In this document: positions 10,232 to 19,894 of the stretch, piece by piece | How the letters are laid out: every line of letters starts with the position of its first letter | How positions within the stretch are numbered: position 1 is the stretch's first letter | From: Pyrinomonas methylaliphatogenes | GTDB lineage: Bacteria; Acidobacteriota; Blastocatellia; Pyrinomonadales; Pyrinomonadaceae | Reading direction: 5' to 3' | NCBI RefSeq assembly: GCF_000820845.2 | Contig: NZ_CBXV010000001.1 | Location: 248,001 to 312,000 of the forward strand | Length of the DNA: 64,000 bases | Made by a program: the position numbers and the translations under genes | The notes under the pieces: model-generated | Told to the model about the DNA's origin: nothing | Databases searched by the model: none | What the model saw: the letters and a program-made list of their open reading frames with translations, nothing else

Positions 10232-11172
10232 GTGAGATGACTTTCATCGAGCGAATCCTTGCCGGTGAGGAGCGGGCCATCGCGCGCGCCATATCAAAGG
10301 TCGAAGATGATGCGGAAGGCGCTGCCGATCTGATGAAGGCGCTTTTCCCGCATACCGGCCGTGCGTTCGTCATCGGGATAACGGGCGCTCCCGGGGCGGG
10401 CAAATCGTCGCTTGTCGATCGTCTCGCCGCCTTGTACCGCGAGCGCGGCGAGCGCGTCGGAGTCGTCGCCGTCGATCCATCGAGCCCTTTTTCGGGCGGA
10501 GCGATCTTGGGCGATCGGATTCGCATGAACCGTTTAGGGCTCGATCCTGGGATCTTCATCCGTTCGATGGCGACTCGCGGCCAGCTCGGCGGACTCGCCC
10601 GGGCCACCGTCGATGCCGTCACGATACTGGACGCTGCTGGATTCGGGCGCGTCATCGTCGAAACGGTCGGCGTCGGTCAAGATGAGATAGAGATCGTCAA
10701 AGCGGCTGATGTCACTTGCGTCGTGCTCGTGCCTGGGATGGGCGATGATGTGCAAGCGATCAAAGCCGGAATCATGGAGATCGGCGACATCTTCGTCATC
10801 AACAAAGCCGATCGGGACGGCGTCCTTCGGACGGAAAAGGAGCTCCAAGCTTTGCTCTCGTTGAGCGCGCGCGAGGATGGATGGCACCCGCCGATCGTCA
10901 AAACGGTCGCGACGGAGAACAAAGGAGTGGATGAATTGGCTGCGGCGATCGAAAGGTTCCGCGAGTTCCAGCGAAATGAACGGCGAGGGAATGAGCGTCG
11001 GGCGGCGATCGCGCGTTGGCGTATTTTGGATCTGTTGCGCGAACGCCTGCTTGCGCGCGCACTAAACGAGCCGGGAGCGGTCGAGCGTTTGAATGAGTTG
11101 GCTGCCGAAGTGGCGGATAAAACGCGCGATCCGTACTCGGCTGTGGACGAGATGATGCGAGATTTGATTTGA
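10228..11172 (+). CDS. meaB: methylmalonyl-CoA mutase-associated GTPase MeaB
   Basis: 314 aa G3E-type GTPase. Walker A is [14 protein letters not shown] near residue 55; the switch region has [19 protein letters not shown]; the Walker B region is [23 protein letters not shown] is the base-recognition motif. The C-terminal helical arm (residues 240-310) fits MeaB/ArgK dimerisation. MeaB protects and reloads adenosylcobalamin-dependent methylmalonyl-CoA mutase. The start overlaps the acyl-CoA dehydrogenase stop by four bases, and the epimerase follows after 15 bp. The mutase itself is not in the window. Confidence 0.93.
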   Translation: MSEMTFIERILAGEERAIARAISKVEDDAEGAADLMKALFPHTGRAFVIGITGAPGAGKSSLVDRLAALYRERGERVGVVAVDPSSPFSGGAILGDRIRMNRLGLDPGIFIRSMATRGQLGGLARATVDAVTILDAAGFGRVIVETVGVGQDEIEIVKAADVTCVVLVPGMGDDVQAIKAGIMEIGDIFVINKADRDGVLRTEKELQALLSLSAREDGWHPPIVKTVATENKGVDELAAAIERFREFQRNERRGNERRAAIARWRILDLLRERLLARALNEPGAVERLNELAAEVADKTRDPYSAVDEMMRDLI

Positions 11173-11187
11173 GGGGGCGAGGTTCGC

Positions 11188-11625
11188 ATGGAGCTAGAGC
11201 ATATCGGGATTGCGACGCGAAGCATCGCTGAGACGTTAGCCTTCTGGCGGGATGCGCTCGGGCTAGAGAATCTACAGACCGAAGAGGTCGAAGAACAGCG
11301 CGTGCGCGTCGCCATGCTTCCGCTCGGCGGAACGCGCATCGAGCTATTGGAAGCGACTGGACCAGATTCGCCCATCGCTAGATTCATCGAAAGGCGCGGC
11401 CCGGGGATTCACCATATCGCCATCCGGGTTTCCGATTTAAGGGCGACGCTTCAACGTTTGAGGGAGAGGGGCGTGCGTTTGATCGATTATGAGCCGCGGC
11501 GTGGCGCGGATGGCACCCTGATCGCCTTCATCCATCCTTCCGCGGCTGGTGGCGTCCTTGTGGAGTTGGTCGAACACCAGTCGGATCGGGCCCGAGAAGA
11601 TTCCGCCGAAGCGCATTTAGATTGA
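11188..11625 (+). CDS. mce: methylmalonyl-CoA epimerase
   Basis: 145 aa glyoxalase/bleomycin-resistance fold with two beta-alpha-beta-beta-beta units. HIGIATRSI at the N-terminus and GPGIHHIAIRVSDL in the middle give the metal histidines; GGVLVELVEH at the end gives the metal-binding Glu. These are the positions used in methylmalonyl-CoA epimerase, which interconverts the (2S) and (2R) forms between propionyl-CoA carboxylase and mutase. GGGGCGAGG lies upstream of the ATG. The position behind meaB makes the assignment firm. Confidence 0.92.
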   Translation: MELEHIGIATRSIAETLAFWRDALGLENLQTEEVEEQRVRVAMLPLGGTRIELLEATGPDSPIARFIERRGPGIHHIAIRVSDLRATLQRLRERGVRLIDYEPRRGADGTLIAFIHPSAAGGVLVELVEHQSDRAREDSAEAHLD

Positions 11626-11694
11626 GCGCCGAAACGGTGTTAAGATGAAGGGCTTTTGTTTGAATCGAATCTTGCGGCAATTAGGATAGTTGAG

Positions 11695-12915
11695 ATGGAA
11701 CAAGAACCGTTGAGCGGAAAGAAGAAGGCCGCGATCGCAGCGATTCTAACGGTCATCGTGGCCTTCGCTTTGATCATTTGGTGGACGCGCACCTGGCGCG
11801 TTTCCGCCGCCGAGTTGACGGCTGAGGACATGTCGCTTCTTGCGAGCGACATGCCCGCGCAATTGCGCGTTCAATTGGCCTCGAGCGCGGAGGCGCGCAA
11901 GCAGTTCGCCGAAGACTTGAAGCGTTTGTTGGCCGTCGCTCAAGCGGCGCGTGCGGCGGGGATCGACAATCGTCCTGAAATCAAAAAGCAGCTCGAGATC
12001 TTGCGCGCCTTCGTCATCGCGCAGGAGTACGAATTCGAGCAGCGCAAGGCGGGGAAATCGCCAGAGGAGATCGTCTCGTCGGCGGAGCTCGATGCTTTTT
12101 GGAAAGAACCGGGACAGGATGCGCGCTTCGATCAATTCTTGGCGACGGCGCGCGAGATGGGACTCCCCTTGCCGGTCCACTTGAGCGACGAGCAGCTCAA
12201 GGAGTTGAAGCAAGAATGGGGGCGAGCCGAGATCGCGGCGCGCAAGGGGGTGGCTGCTGGTCTAGCGCGCGCGCGGCGCGTGCAATTGCAGATCGAACTG
12301 CAAGAAGCGCGCTTGCTCGCCGGTCTCTACTTCAAAGAGTTAGAACCGCGCGCGCGCGCGACCGATCAGGAGATCGACGCTTATCTTGCGCAACATCCGG
12401 AGCTCGATCCGAAGCGCGCGCGCGCCAAAGCTGAGGAGGTTCTAAAGCGCGCGCGCGCCGGAGAGGATTTTGCGACTTTGGCCAAAGAGTACTCATCCGA
12501 TCCGGGGAGCAAGGATCAGGGTGGCGATCTCGGCTGGTTCGGTCGTGGCGTGATGGTAAAACCGTTCGAGGATGCGGCCTTCGCTCTGCAACCCGGACAG
12601 ATCAGCGATATCGTCGAGACGCCTTACGGTTTCCACATCATCAAAGTCGAAGGGCGGCGGACGCAGAACAAGAATGGTAAGCCGGAAGAGGAGATTCACG
12701 CGCGCCACATCCTGATCTCTTCTGGGACCGAGCAGCAATTGAATCCTTTCATGCCGCCGCTTTCGCCGCGCGAGCAAGCGCGCGTCGCTGTCGAACGGGA
12801 GAAGCAGCAACGGCTCATCGATGAGATCGTCAAACGTTCGCGCGTGCGCGTGGCGGAGAACTTCAATGTGCCGATGCCGTCACAACCGAATGAAGGAAGA
12901 CCGGCGGTGCCGTGA
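11695..12915 (+). CDS. membrane-anchored PpiC-type peptidyl-prolyl isomerase
   Basis: 406 aa from ATG 11695 (AGGAT at 11683; an upstream TTG at 11656 would add an unlikely 13 residues). A basic n-region (GKKKAAI) and one transmembrane segment (residues 16-34) are followed by a helical SurA-N-like domain and a parvulin domain near residues 240-335, with [27 protein letters not shown] and [14 protein letters not shown]. It would help outer-membrane or periplasmic proteins fold. The tail repeats a second partial parvulin-like HARHILIS segment, which may belong to a fold-completing extension. Confidence 0.85.
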   Translation: MEQEPLSGKKKAAIAAILTVIVAFALIIWWTRTWRVSAAELTAEDMSLLASDMPAQLRVQLASSAEARKQFAEDLKRLLAVAQAARAAGIDNRPEIKKQLEILRAFVIAQEYEFEQRKAGKSPEEIVSSAELDAFWKEPGQDARFDQFLATAREMGLPLPVHLSDEQLKELKQEWGRAEIAARKGVAAGLARARRVQLQIELQEARLLAGLYFKELEPRARATDQEIDAYLAQHPELDPKRARAKAEEVLKRARAGEDFATLAKEYSSDPGSKDQGGDLGWFGRGVMVKPFEDAAFALQPGQISDIVETPYGFHIIKVEGRRTQNKNGKPEEEIHARHILISSGTEQQLNPFMPPLSPREQARVAVEREKQQRLIDEIVKRSRVRVAENFNVPMPSQPNEGRPAVP

Positions 12916-12960
12916 TTTCGATCGCGCGATGAGGCGGTAGGGAGGGACGGAAAGGCGAAG

Positions 12961-13803
12961 GTGCGGTTTGGCGATTATCGCATAGAGATAATCAGAGACG
13001 CGGAATTCGGTCTGGATGGTGGAGCGATGTTCGGCATCGTGCCGCGCGTCCTTTGGGCGAAGGTCAGCCCGCCCGATGAGCAGAACCGCATTCGACTCGG
13101 CCTCAACTGCTTGTTCATCGAAACGGGAACTGAGCGCATCATCATCGAAACAGGGATCGGCGATAAATGGGCTGAGAAGTATCGTCAAATCTATGCGATT
13201 CGTCGCACGCGGAGTTTGCCGGAGACGGTTCGAGTTGTGACCGGTTACAGTGCTGAACAGATAACCATCGTCGTCAACACACATCTTCATTTCGATCACG
13301 CTGGCGGCAACACGTCGCGCGACGAAGCGGGGCGCGTCGTCCCGACTTTCCCGAACGCGCGCTATCTCGTCTCGCGCGGCGAATATGAGCATGCTGAGGC
13401 CCCGACGGAGCGCGATCGCGCAAGCTATATCGCCGACGATTGGCAGGTCTTACGTCGGACGGGGCAACTGGAGTTGATGCCTGCTCATTATGAGGTCGTG
13501 CCCGGGTTGCGCATGGAGACGGTTCCCGGGCATAACCGCACGATGCAATGCGCTAGGTTGGAGCAAGGTGGGCAGACGCTCTACTTCTTCGCTGATGTCG
13601 TGCCGACGCGCGCCCATGTTCCATACGCTTGGATCATGGGTTATGATCTATTCCCTTTAGAGACGCTCGCGGCGAAGAAACGCTTGCTACCTCAAGCGGT
13701 GCGTGAAAACTGGTTGGGCGTTCTCTATCATGATCCCGATATGCCTTTGTGTCGGTTCGTAGAAGAGGGCGGGAAGATCAAGGCGGTGCGGGCCGACGTT
13801 TGA
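12961..13803 (+). CDS. metallo-beta-lactamase-fold hydrolase
   Basis: 280 aa with a GTG start preceded by GGAAAGGCGAAG. The zinc motif THLHFDHAGG (His108, His110, Asp112, His113) is intact, followed by VPGHNRTMQCA with the third-strand His and FADVVPTRAH with the bridging Asp. The N-terminal FIETGTERIIIETGIGDKW matches hydrolases of the quorum-quenching-lactonase-like or alkyl-hydrolase branch. The substrate cannot be read from sequence. It is followed 48 bp later by mtnP. Confidence 0.82.
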   Translation: MRFGDYRIEIIRDAEFGLDGGAMFGIVPRVLWAKVSPPDEQNRIRLGLNCLFIETGTERIIIETGIGDKWAEKYRQIYAIRRTRSLPETVRVVTGYSAEQITIVVNTHLHFDHAGGNTSRDEAGRVVPTFPNARYLVSRGEYEHAEAPTERDRASYIADDWQVLRRTGQLELMPAHYEVVPGLRMETVPGHNRTMQCARLEQGGQTLYFFADVVPTRAHVPYAWIMGYDLFPLETLAAKKRLLPQAVRENWLGVLYHDPDMPLCRFVEEGGKIKAVRADV

Positions 13804-13851
13804 GCGATTCGGTGACAATCGTTCGGGAATTTCGCTAGAGGTGAAGAGAGG

Positions 13852-14730
13852 ATGGCGAAAGCTCAGATCGGAATCATCGGCGGCAGCGGGCTCTATCAGA
13901 TGCCCGAGTTGACAGACGTGGAGGAGGTGAGGGTTGAAACCCCCTTCGGCGATCCTTCGGATGCGTTCATCATCGGAACGCTCGAAGGCGTAAGGGTCGC
14001 ATTCCTTCCGCGGCATGGGCGCGGGCACCGTATCCTTCCGACGGAGTTGCCGTTTCGCGCGAACATTTACGCATTGAAGCTGTTAGGCGTCGAGCGCATA
14101 CTTTCCGCTTCGGCGGTCGGCTCATTGCAGGAGCGCTATGCGCCGCTCGATATGGTCATCCCGGACCAGTTCTTCGATCGCACGCGCGCGCGCGCGCGCG
14201 AATCGACCTTCTTCGGCGATGGGATCGTCGCGCACATCAGCTTCGCGCACCCGGTCTGCTCAGATCTCGGCGATGTGCTCGAGGAGTCTTGTCGCGCCGT
14301 CGGCGTTAACGTGCATCGTGGCGGAACCTATCTTTGCATGGAGGGGCCGGCCTTTTCCACCAAAGCCGAGTCGAACGTCTATCGGGCGTGGGGGATGGAT
14401 GTGATCGGCATGACCAATCTGCAGGAGGCGAAACTCGCGCGCGAAGCGGAGATCTGTTACGCGACGCTTGCGCTTGTCACCGATTATGACTGCTGGCACG
14501 AATCCCATGATGTGGTGACGGTCGAGACGGTCGTTGAGAATTTGAATAAGAACGTGCGCCATGCGCAACTCGTCATGCGCGAGGCGGTCAAGCGTTTACA
14601 GGGAAGGCCGCGCGCTTGTGAGTGCGGCTCGGCGTTGAAGAACGCCATCTTCACGGCGCCGGAGCTGTGGCCGGAAGCGACAACCAAGCGGCTCGAAGCG
14701 ATCATCGGAAAGTACAAGAAGGCCGACTGA
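13852..14730 (+). CDS. mtnP: S-methyl-5'-thioadenosine phosphorylase
   Basis: 292 aa. Family motifs in order: [11 protein letters not shown] at the N-terminus (phosphate loop), [24 protein letters not shown] with the phosphate-binding Arg-His pair, [30 protein letters not shown] with the base/ribose region, [17 protein letters not shown], and TDYDCWHE. This combination is typical of MTA phosphorylase and not ordinary purine nucleoside phosphorylase, because the C-terminal CWH and VETVV segments are present. It splits MTA to adenine and 5-methylthioribose-1-phosphate for methionine salvage. The start has AGAGG upstream. Confidence 0.92.
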   Translation: MAKAQIGIIGGSGLYQMPELTDVEEVRVETPFGDPSDAFIIGTLEGVRVAFLPRHGRGHRILPTELPFRANIYALKLLGVERILSASAVGSLQERYAPLDMVIPDQFFDRTRARARESTFFGDGIVAHISFAHPVCSDLGDVLEESCRAVGVNVHRGGTYLCMEGPAFSTKAESNVYRAWGMDVIGMTNLQEAKLAREAEICYATLALVTDYDCWHESHDVVTVETVVENLNKNVRHAQLVMREAVKRLQGRPRACECGSALKNAIFTAPELWPEATTKRLEAIIGKYKKAD

Positions 14731-14766
14731 GGGGCGGCTTGTATCCGAAACGAGAAGGAGTGGCTG

Positions 14767-15240
14767 ATGGGACTGACGAAGGTGATCTGCGTTTGCCTCT
14801 TCGCGCTCGCCTTTTCGCTCGGCGGAATGGCGCAGACCGGCGTGCGTCGTGGACCCGATCCGGCGGTCATCCGTGACCCGGAATTGGAGAAGGAGGCGAT
14901 GCACAACCTCGAGGTGGCGCGCCACTATTTCAAAATGAAGAAAGCCTATCGTGCTGCGCTATCCCGCGTCGAAGAGATCATCGCCGGATATCCCAACTTC
15001 TCGCATTTGGATGAAGCGCTGTACATCGCCGGAATGAGCAGCCTCTATCTGGCCGAGAACAAGGGGAAGCAGTCTCCGCAGATCTCGGCTGATAAGTTGC
15101 GTGATGATGCGCGCACCTACTTTACGCGGCTGGTTCGGGAGTTTCCGGATAGCGATTTTCGCAAAGAGGCTGAAGAGCGCTTGCAGAAGCTCGGCGGGCC
15201 GAAGCCCGACGCCCAATCGAGCGGCAAAGTTTCGCCATAA
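14767..15240 (+). CDS. BamD-like tetratricopeptide outer-membrane/periplasmic protein
   Basis: 157 aa. A hydrophobic leader (FALAFSLGGMAQ) precedes helical repeats: NLEVARHYFKMKKAYRAALS, IAGYPNFSHLDEALYIAGM and FTRLVREFPDSDFRKEAEER. The pattern of paired helices with YP/FPDS turns is that of BamD/YbgF-like TPR proteins. It is shorter than BamD (about 240 aa) and lacks a clear lipobox Cys after the leader, so outer-membrane assembly is only a suggestion. It follows mtnP after 36 bp. Confidence 0.6.
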   Translation: MGLTKVICVCLFALAFSLGGMAQTGVRRGPDPAVIRDPELEKEAMHNLEVARHYFKMKKAYRAALSRVEEIIAGYPNFSHLDEALYIAGMSSLYLAENKGKQSPQISADKLRDDARTYFTRLVREFPDSDFRKEAEERLQKLGGPKPDAQSSGKVSP

Positions 15241-15327
15241 GCGCTTCGCGGCGTTTGCGCGAAGGCAGCTATCGAAGGATAATCTCCCGTTGCTCTACTC
15301 TCATCGCTTAGGGAGAATCGAAGCAAA

Positions 15328-16287
15328 GTGTCTCTGCTCGTTGTCGGTTCGATCGCTTTCGATGCCGTCGAGACGCCTTTCGGTAAAAGGGAACGCATGC
15401 TCGGCGGATCGGCGACGCATTTCTCGCTCGCCGCCAGTTTCTTCGCGAACGTGCGTATCGTCGGCGTTGTCGGCGGCGATTTCGGGGCGGATAACGTGGC
15501 GCTTCTCCAACGTCACGGCGTGGACACGACCGATCTCGAATGCCTTCCTGAAGGAAAGACCTTCTTCTGGCGCGGACGTTACGATTATGATTTGAACACG
15601 GCGCACACTTTGGAGACGCAGCTCAACGTCTTCGCCGATTTCAAACCGAAATTGTCGGAAGAGTCCAAGCGCGCGCGGTTCGTCTTCTTGGGGAATATTC
15701 AGCCCGATCTGCAATACGAGGTGCGCGAACAGGTGAAAGACGCGCAGTTTGTTGCGCTCGATACGATGAACCTGTGGATCGAAACGGCGCGCCCCTCTCT
15801 GATCAGGGCCATCGAGCGAGTTGACGCCGTCATCATCAACGATGCCGAAGCGCGTCAACTGGCCGACGAGCCGAATCTCATCCGCGCCGCGCGCAAGATC
15901 CTTTCTTGGGGACCAGCGGCTGTGGTCGTCAAACGAGGCGAATACGGGGCTGCGTTATTCACCTCTGATGCCTATTTTGCGATCCCCGCCTATCCGCTCG
16001 AATCGGTCTTCGATCCGACCGGCGCGGGCGACACCTTCGCCGGAGGGTTCATGGGATATTTGGCCAGTTGCGGCGAAGTGGATGAGGCGGCGATGCGGCG
16101 GGCCATGATCTTCGGCTCGGTCATGGCTTCGTTCAACGTCGAGGAGTTCGGCACGGAGCGAGTGCAACGCTTGACCTACGCGGAGATCAACGAACGCTTC
16201 CGCGAGTTCAAACGGATGACATCTTTCGAGGAGATCCCCTTCGAGCGCGTCGTGAAGGCGCTCGGCCCTTCGGCGATAAAAGTCTGA
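15328..16287 (+). CDS. PfkB-family sugar/nucleoside kinase
   Basis: 319 aa, GTG start with AGGGAG upstream. It has the ribokinase-fold landmarks: LLVVGSIAFDAVETP and MLGGSATHFSLAASFF near the N-terminus (sugar-site glycines), VVGGDFGADNVALLQRHGVD, FLGNIQPDLQ, and the PfkB signature PTGAGDTFAGGFMGYL near residue 230 with the catalytic Asp. The substrate is unclear; the adenosine- or fructose-kinase branches are possible. The adjacent gene for MTA salvage invites a link to 5-methylthioribose or adenosine, but that is inference. Confidence 0.85.
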   Translation: MSLLVVGSIAFDAVETPFGKRERMLGGSATHFSLAASFFANVRIVGVVGGDFGADNVALLQRHGVDTTDLECLPEGKTFFWRGRYDYDLNTAHTLETQLNVFADFKPKLSEESKRARFVFLGNIQPDLQYEVREQVKDAQFVALDTMNLWIETARPSLIRAIERVDAVIINDAEARQLADEPNLIRAARKILSWGPAAVVVKRGEYGAALFTSDAYFAIPAYPLESVFDPTGAGDTFAGGFMGYLASCGEVDEAAMRRAMIFGSVMASFNVEEFGTERVQRLTYAEINERFREFKRMTSFEEIPFERVVKALGPSAIKV

Positions 16288-16349
16288 TCGCCATTTGCAC
16301 GAAACGTCGGCTCCGGGCTAGACTAGCGGACTAAAAACAGAGGCAGGTC

Positions 16350-16736
16350 ATGACCATGTTCTGTCCGGTATGCGAAGCGGAATATGAGCCGGGCATCACA
16401 CGGTGCCCCGATGATGGCGCGGAGCTCGTCGAGAGGTTGACGCCGGAAGTGACTGCACACGATCACAGCGAAGCCAGATTCGTCCCGTTGCACGCTTTCG
16501 GGAATCCGGCGGAAGCCGAGATGGTCGCAGATATCCTGCAGAAGAATGGGATTCGCGCCGTCGTGCAATCGGGCGGCGCCGATGCCTTCGCGCCGCTTCT
16601 ATCGAGCGCGGCGCTCGGCTCATCCGTCTTGATCGATGAACGCGATCTGGATCGCGCTCGCGAGATCTATCAGGCCTTCTTCGGTGAGGACGAGACGCCG
16701 CTGACCGGCTCAGCCGAAGATGGCGAGCGATCTTAG
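16350..16736 (+). CDS. small protein with zinc-ribbon start and DUF2007 domain
   Basis: 128 aa. The N-terminus has CPVC (Cys5, Cys8) and a second knuckle CPDDG in which the fourth ligand is replaced by Asp. After a linker, residues 48-110 (VPLHAFGNPAEAEMVADILQ, GIRAVVQSG, VLIDERDLDRAREIYQAF) match the DUF2007 putative signal-transducing domain, a small alpha-beta fold of unknown function. It is 15 bp upstream of cutA and likely cotranscribed. Confidence 0.75.
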   Translation: MTMFCPVCEAEYEPGITRCPDDGAELVERLTPEVTAHDHSEARFVPLHAFGNPAEAEMVADILQKNGIRAVVQSGGADAFAPLLSSAALGSSVLIDERDLDRAREIYQAFFGEDETPLTGSAEDGERS

Positions 16737-16751
16737 AAGCCGGAGCGCGCT

Positions 16752-17120
16752 ATGGGGAACGAAACGGAGGCCATCGTCGTTCTGATTTCAGCGCCGAATC
16801 GCGAGGAAGCCTCGCGATTGGCTGAGATGCTGGTCGGGGCGAGGTTGGCGGCCTGCGTTCAAATCCTGCCGGAAATGGAATCTGTGTACCATTGGAAGGG
16901 GACTATACACAGAGATCCGGAGATCCTCCTGTTGGTCAAGACCGCGCGCGCGCGATTCGCCGAACTCGAACGCCAAGTGCGCGCTCTGCATAGCTATGAG
17001 ACTCCGGAGATCATCGCATTGCCTATCGTCGAATCTTCCGCGCCTTATCTTGCTTGGCTTCTCGAGAACACTCATGGCCTCACTAAAGCCAAGATCGCTC
17101 AGGACGAAAGCGAGGCATAG
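16752..17120 (+). CDS. cutA: divalent-cation tolerance protein CutA
   Basis: 122 aa, close to the usual CutA length. Ferredoxin-like fold with the conserved NREEASRLAEMLVGARLAAC, VYHWKGTIHRDPEILLLVKT and HSYETPEIIALPI motifs. CutA forms stable trimers; its role in metal tolerance is debated. The 3' end overlaps the 3' end of the convergent LOG-family gene by 22 bp. Confidence 0.92.
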   Translation: MGNETEAIVVLISAPNREEASRLAEMLVGARLAACVQILPEMESVYHWKGTIHRDPEILLLVKTARARFAELERQVRALHSYETPEIIALPIVESSAPYLAWLLENTHGLTKAKIAQDESEA

Positions 17121-17857
17121 TCGTTCGGCCTCGTATGATCGAGCTCTCTTAAGGAGTTCTGACTCTGCTCGACGATGGCGACCGCTTCGGTTGGGGAATC
17201 GGTCACGTGCATCAAGAACAGATCTTCGCGCGAGATGTTCTGCTCGGCTAAAACCGTTTTCTCGAGCCAGTGGCGCAGACCGGCCCAGTACGCTGATCCG
17301 AAGAGGATGACGGGGAAGTTCTTGATCTTGCGCGTTTGAATGAGCGTCAGGGCTTCGAACAGCTCATCGAGCGTCCCATAGCCGCCGGGGAAGATGATGA
17401 AGGCGGTGCTGTATTTGACGAACATCGTCTTGCGGACGAAGAAGTATTTGAACGTCAGCGAGCGCGTTTGGTAAGGATTGGGCTTCTGCTCGAACGGCAG
17501 TTCGATATTGCACCCGATCGAAGTGCCGCCAGCTTCGAACGCGCCGCGATTGGCGGCTTCCATGATGCCTGGCCCGCCGCCTGTGATGACCGTGTAGCCC
17601 GCGCGCACGAGGAGCGCTGCTGTCTCCTGCGCCGCGCGGTAGTATTCGCTGTCTGGGCGAGTGCGAGCTGAACCGAAGATGGAGACGCCGCGGGTGACGG
17701 TCGCCAGCTCATCGAAGCCGGCGACGAATTCGCCCATGATGCGGAAGACGCGCCACGTATCGGTGTGTGTGAACTCGTCCGGTTTGGGAGTTTCAAGCAG
17801 TTGTTCGTCTTGTGTGACGGGGCGCTTTAAATTGTTCTTGCTCCTCGTTTCAGCCAT
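17099..17857 (-). CDS. LOG-family protein (TIGR00730-type, putative nucleotide 5'-monophosphate phosphoribohydrolase)
   Basis: 252 aa from ATG 17857; the open frame runs to 18049 but overlaps fabI and lacks family similarity there. Rossmann-like core with VSIFGSARTRPDSEYY, VITGGGPGIMEAANRGAFEAGG and the LOG signature IIFPGGYGTLDELFEALT. Members cleave cytokinin- or AMP-type ribotides. CutA lies tail-to-tail with a 22-bp overlap and fabI starts 49 bp upstream on the same strand side. Confidence 0.87.
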   Translation of the reverse strand: MAETRSKNNLKRPVTQDEQLLETPKPDEFTHTDTWRVFRIMGEFVAGFDELATVTRGVSIFGSARTRPDSEYYRAAQETAALLVRAGYTVITGGGPGIMEAANRGAFEAGGTSIGCNIELPFEQKPNPYQTRSLTFKYFFVRKTMFVKYSTAFIIFPGGYGTLDELFEALTLIQTRKIKNFPVILFGSAYWAGLRHWLEKTVLAEQNISREDLFLMHVTDSPTEAVAIVEQSQNSLRELDHTRPNDYASLSS

Positions 17858-17906
17858 AAGCCCATCTTTCGAAGAGTCGGGATCGGAAAGCCTCCTGGAC
17901 GAGCTT

Positions 17907-18674
17907 TCAAAATGCCATGATGTTGTATCCGCAATCGACGTGGATGACTTCGCCGGTGATCCCCGAAGAGAGCGCGCTGCAGAGAAAAAGGGCCGTGTGG
18001 GCGACTTCGCGCGCTTCGACGTTTCGCCGCAGCGGGGCGCGCTCGGCATGGTGTTTCAGCATGGTCGTGAGGTTGCCTATCCCGCGCGCGGCGAGCGTTT
18101 GGATCGGCCCAGCGCTGATAGCGTTGACGCGAATGTTGCGCTGGCCCAGCTCTGCCGCCAAGTAGCGCGTGCTCGCCTCGAGAGCTGCTTTCGCCACGCC
18201 CATTACGTTATAGTGAGGGACGACCTTCTCCGCGCCGTAATAGGTCATCGTGACGATGCTTCCGCCGTCGGTCATCAGCGGGGCGGCGGCGCGCGCCAGT
18301 TCCGTCAGCGAATAAGCGCTTATCTCCAGCGCGGTCAAGAAGGCTTCGCGCGAAGTCTGAAGATACTCGCCCTCTAACGCCTCGCGCGGCGCATAAGCGA
18401 TGCTGTGGATGAGAAAATCGAGCCGCCCGAACTCCTCGCGCACGCGCGCGAAGGTCTGCGCGACCTCTTCGGGTCGCGTCACATCGCACTGCATCGTGAT
18501 CGAACCGGCGAGCGATTGCGCGAGCTCTTCGACGTTCTCGCGCAGGCGTTCGTTCTGGTAGGTGAGTGCAAGTCGCGCTCCCGCTTCGGCCAAGGCTTGC
18601 GCCGTCGCCCAAGCGATCGAACGTTTGTTCGCGACGCCGAAGATGATGCCAAGTTTGTTCCGCAAGTCTATCAT
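17907..18674 (-). CDS. fabI: enoyl-[acyl-carrier-protein] reductase FabI
   Basis: 255 aa, the normal FabI length. The NADH-binding start reads LGIIFGVANKRSIAWA, the divergent SDR glycine motif of FabI. The catalytic pair is Tyr155 and Lys162 in HYNVMGVAKAALE (Y-x6-K), with Tyr145 in MTYYGAEK. SAGPIQTLAARGI is the substrate loop. It performs the last reduction of each fatty-acid elongation cycle. It is read in the same direction as the LOG gene downstream. Confidence 0.95.
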   Translation of the reverse strand: MIDLRNKLGIIFGVANKRSIAWATAQALAEAGARLALTYQNERLRENVEELAQSLAGSITMQCDVTRPEEVAQTFARVREEFGRLDFLIHSIAYAPREALEGEYLQTSREAFLTALEISAYSLTELARAAAPLMTDGGSIVTMTYYGAEKVVPHYNVMGVAKAALEASTRYLAAELGQRNIRVNAISAGPIQTLAARGIGNLTTMLKHHAERAPLRRNVEAREVAHTALFLCSALSSGITGEVIHVDCGYNIMAF

Positions 18675-18775
18675 AAGCTCTCGCCTCTGGTGGTTTTCTA
18701 TCCGCGAAAAACGAAGCTACGATCTCAAACGCGCGAATTTCGCCGCCTGCCCTTATAGCGCGATCGATGGGCTTT

Positions 18776-19747
18776 TCAAGCGTCGATGCTGGCGTTCGCT
18801 CCGTTCAGCAATCGTTTATACTCGCCGCTATCGACCCATCTCAAGATTTCAGACACGCGCCAAACGGGGAACGGGTGCGTCAGGCCAGATGAGATGACGT
18901 CGGCCCAGAAGCGATCCAGCATATGTTCGTCATAGTTCTTCTGAAAATCGCGCGCTTGATTCAAGAACTCTCGGTAATCGACTTTAGAGGCGAAAGTGCC
19001 TCCGCACAGCTTCATCAACGTCCGTCCGACCACGTCAGGGTCTTGAGTGACGAGCAGCGCCGCGCGGTCACACGATAGTTCGGCGCGGCGCGCCCAAGCC
19101 AGAAGGGCGGCGCGCATCGTGCCTGACAGGATGGTCGTCGCCGCTTTGGCGATCGGGGCATTGGCGAGCGCGACGTTGGCGAGCGCTTCGAGAAGGCGCG
19201 CCGCGGTCAGATAGAGCACGTGTTCGGCATGAATGTGGCCCACTTCGTGGGCGATGACGGCCAGTACCTCTTCGTCCGTCAAGCGTTCGATGAGCGAAGA
19301 GTGAAGGACGATGACGGGGCGCTCGACGCCGCCCGTGAAGGCGTTGACCGTCGGATTCTGTTGTACGAAGAGTTCCGGTAGATCGACGCCCAAAGTGGTG
19401 CAAGCGACCTGAAGTTTCGCGTACAGGTCTGGACATTGTTTGGGCGTGACGTGGACCGCGCTCGCCATAAAGATCACACGGATGGCCGATTCGCCCGTCA
19501 CGGCCAAGAACTTCTTCAACGCGGAATCGATGCCCGGAATCGCCCGCAGCGCGGCGAGCGCGCGGCTATCGGCTGGGTGTACATATTCATGTTTGTTCAG
19601 CTCGGGGAATTTCTTGTGTGGTCTATCGGATAAGGGAAGGCGGCACCGACCGCAACGGGCTTCGCCAGTCCCTTCGGCGCGCGTTTGATTGAGTTGACCG
19701 CAATAGCGGCAGCGTATGGTTCCGTTCCGATCTGGAGCGATGGCCAT
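18776..19747 (-). CDS. M48-family metalloprotease with N-terminal zinc ribbon
   Basis: 323 aa from ATG 19747, preceded by GGAGAAGAAG. Residues 13-35 form a zinc ribbon (CRYCGQ ... CGRC: Cys13, Cys16, Cys32, Cys35). The peptidase domain has AHEVGHIHAEH with HEVGH at 167-171 and an ELSCDRAALLVTQD segment supplying the third zinc ligand, as in HtpX/Ste24-type peptidases. LYLTAARLLEALANVALANA is only weakly hydrophobic, so the usual four membrane helices of HtpX are not obvious and the protein may be soluble. It is divergent from the TPR gene. Confidence 0.83.
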   Translation of the reverse strand: MAIAPDRNGTIRCRYCGQLNQTRAEGTGEARCGRCRLPLSDRPHKKFPELNKHEYVHPADSRALAALRAIPGIDSALKKFLAVTGESAIRVIFMASAVHVTPKQCPDLYAKLQVACTTLGVDLPELFVQQNPTVNAFTGGVERPVIVLHSSLIERLTDEEVLAVIAHEVGHIHAEHVLYLTAARLLEALANVALANAPIAKAATTILSGTMRAALLAWARRAELSCDRAALLVTQDPDVVGRTLMKLCGGTFASKVDYREFLNQARDFQKNYDEHMLDRFWADVISSGLTHPFPVWRVSEILRWVDSGEYKRLLNGANASIDA

Positions 19748-19894
19748 CTTCTTCTCCGCGCGGAGCCCGCGCAAGATAAAAGTATCGTTGATCTGTGGCG
19801 GCGAGAGCAAGCGGCGAAGGCGATCTTCGCCCTTATGATCGTCTTCGCATCGCAACTCTGCTAGAATCCCTTCGCGAAGGTCGAACGGCTGAAA

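Noticed and set aside
5298-16313. The 14-mer CGAAACGTCGGCTC at 5298-5311 and 16300-16313 as a dispersed regulatory repeat
   Set aside because: Several such identical 14-mers are expected by chance between all pairs of positions in 64 kb, so two copies carry no weight.
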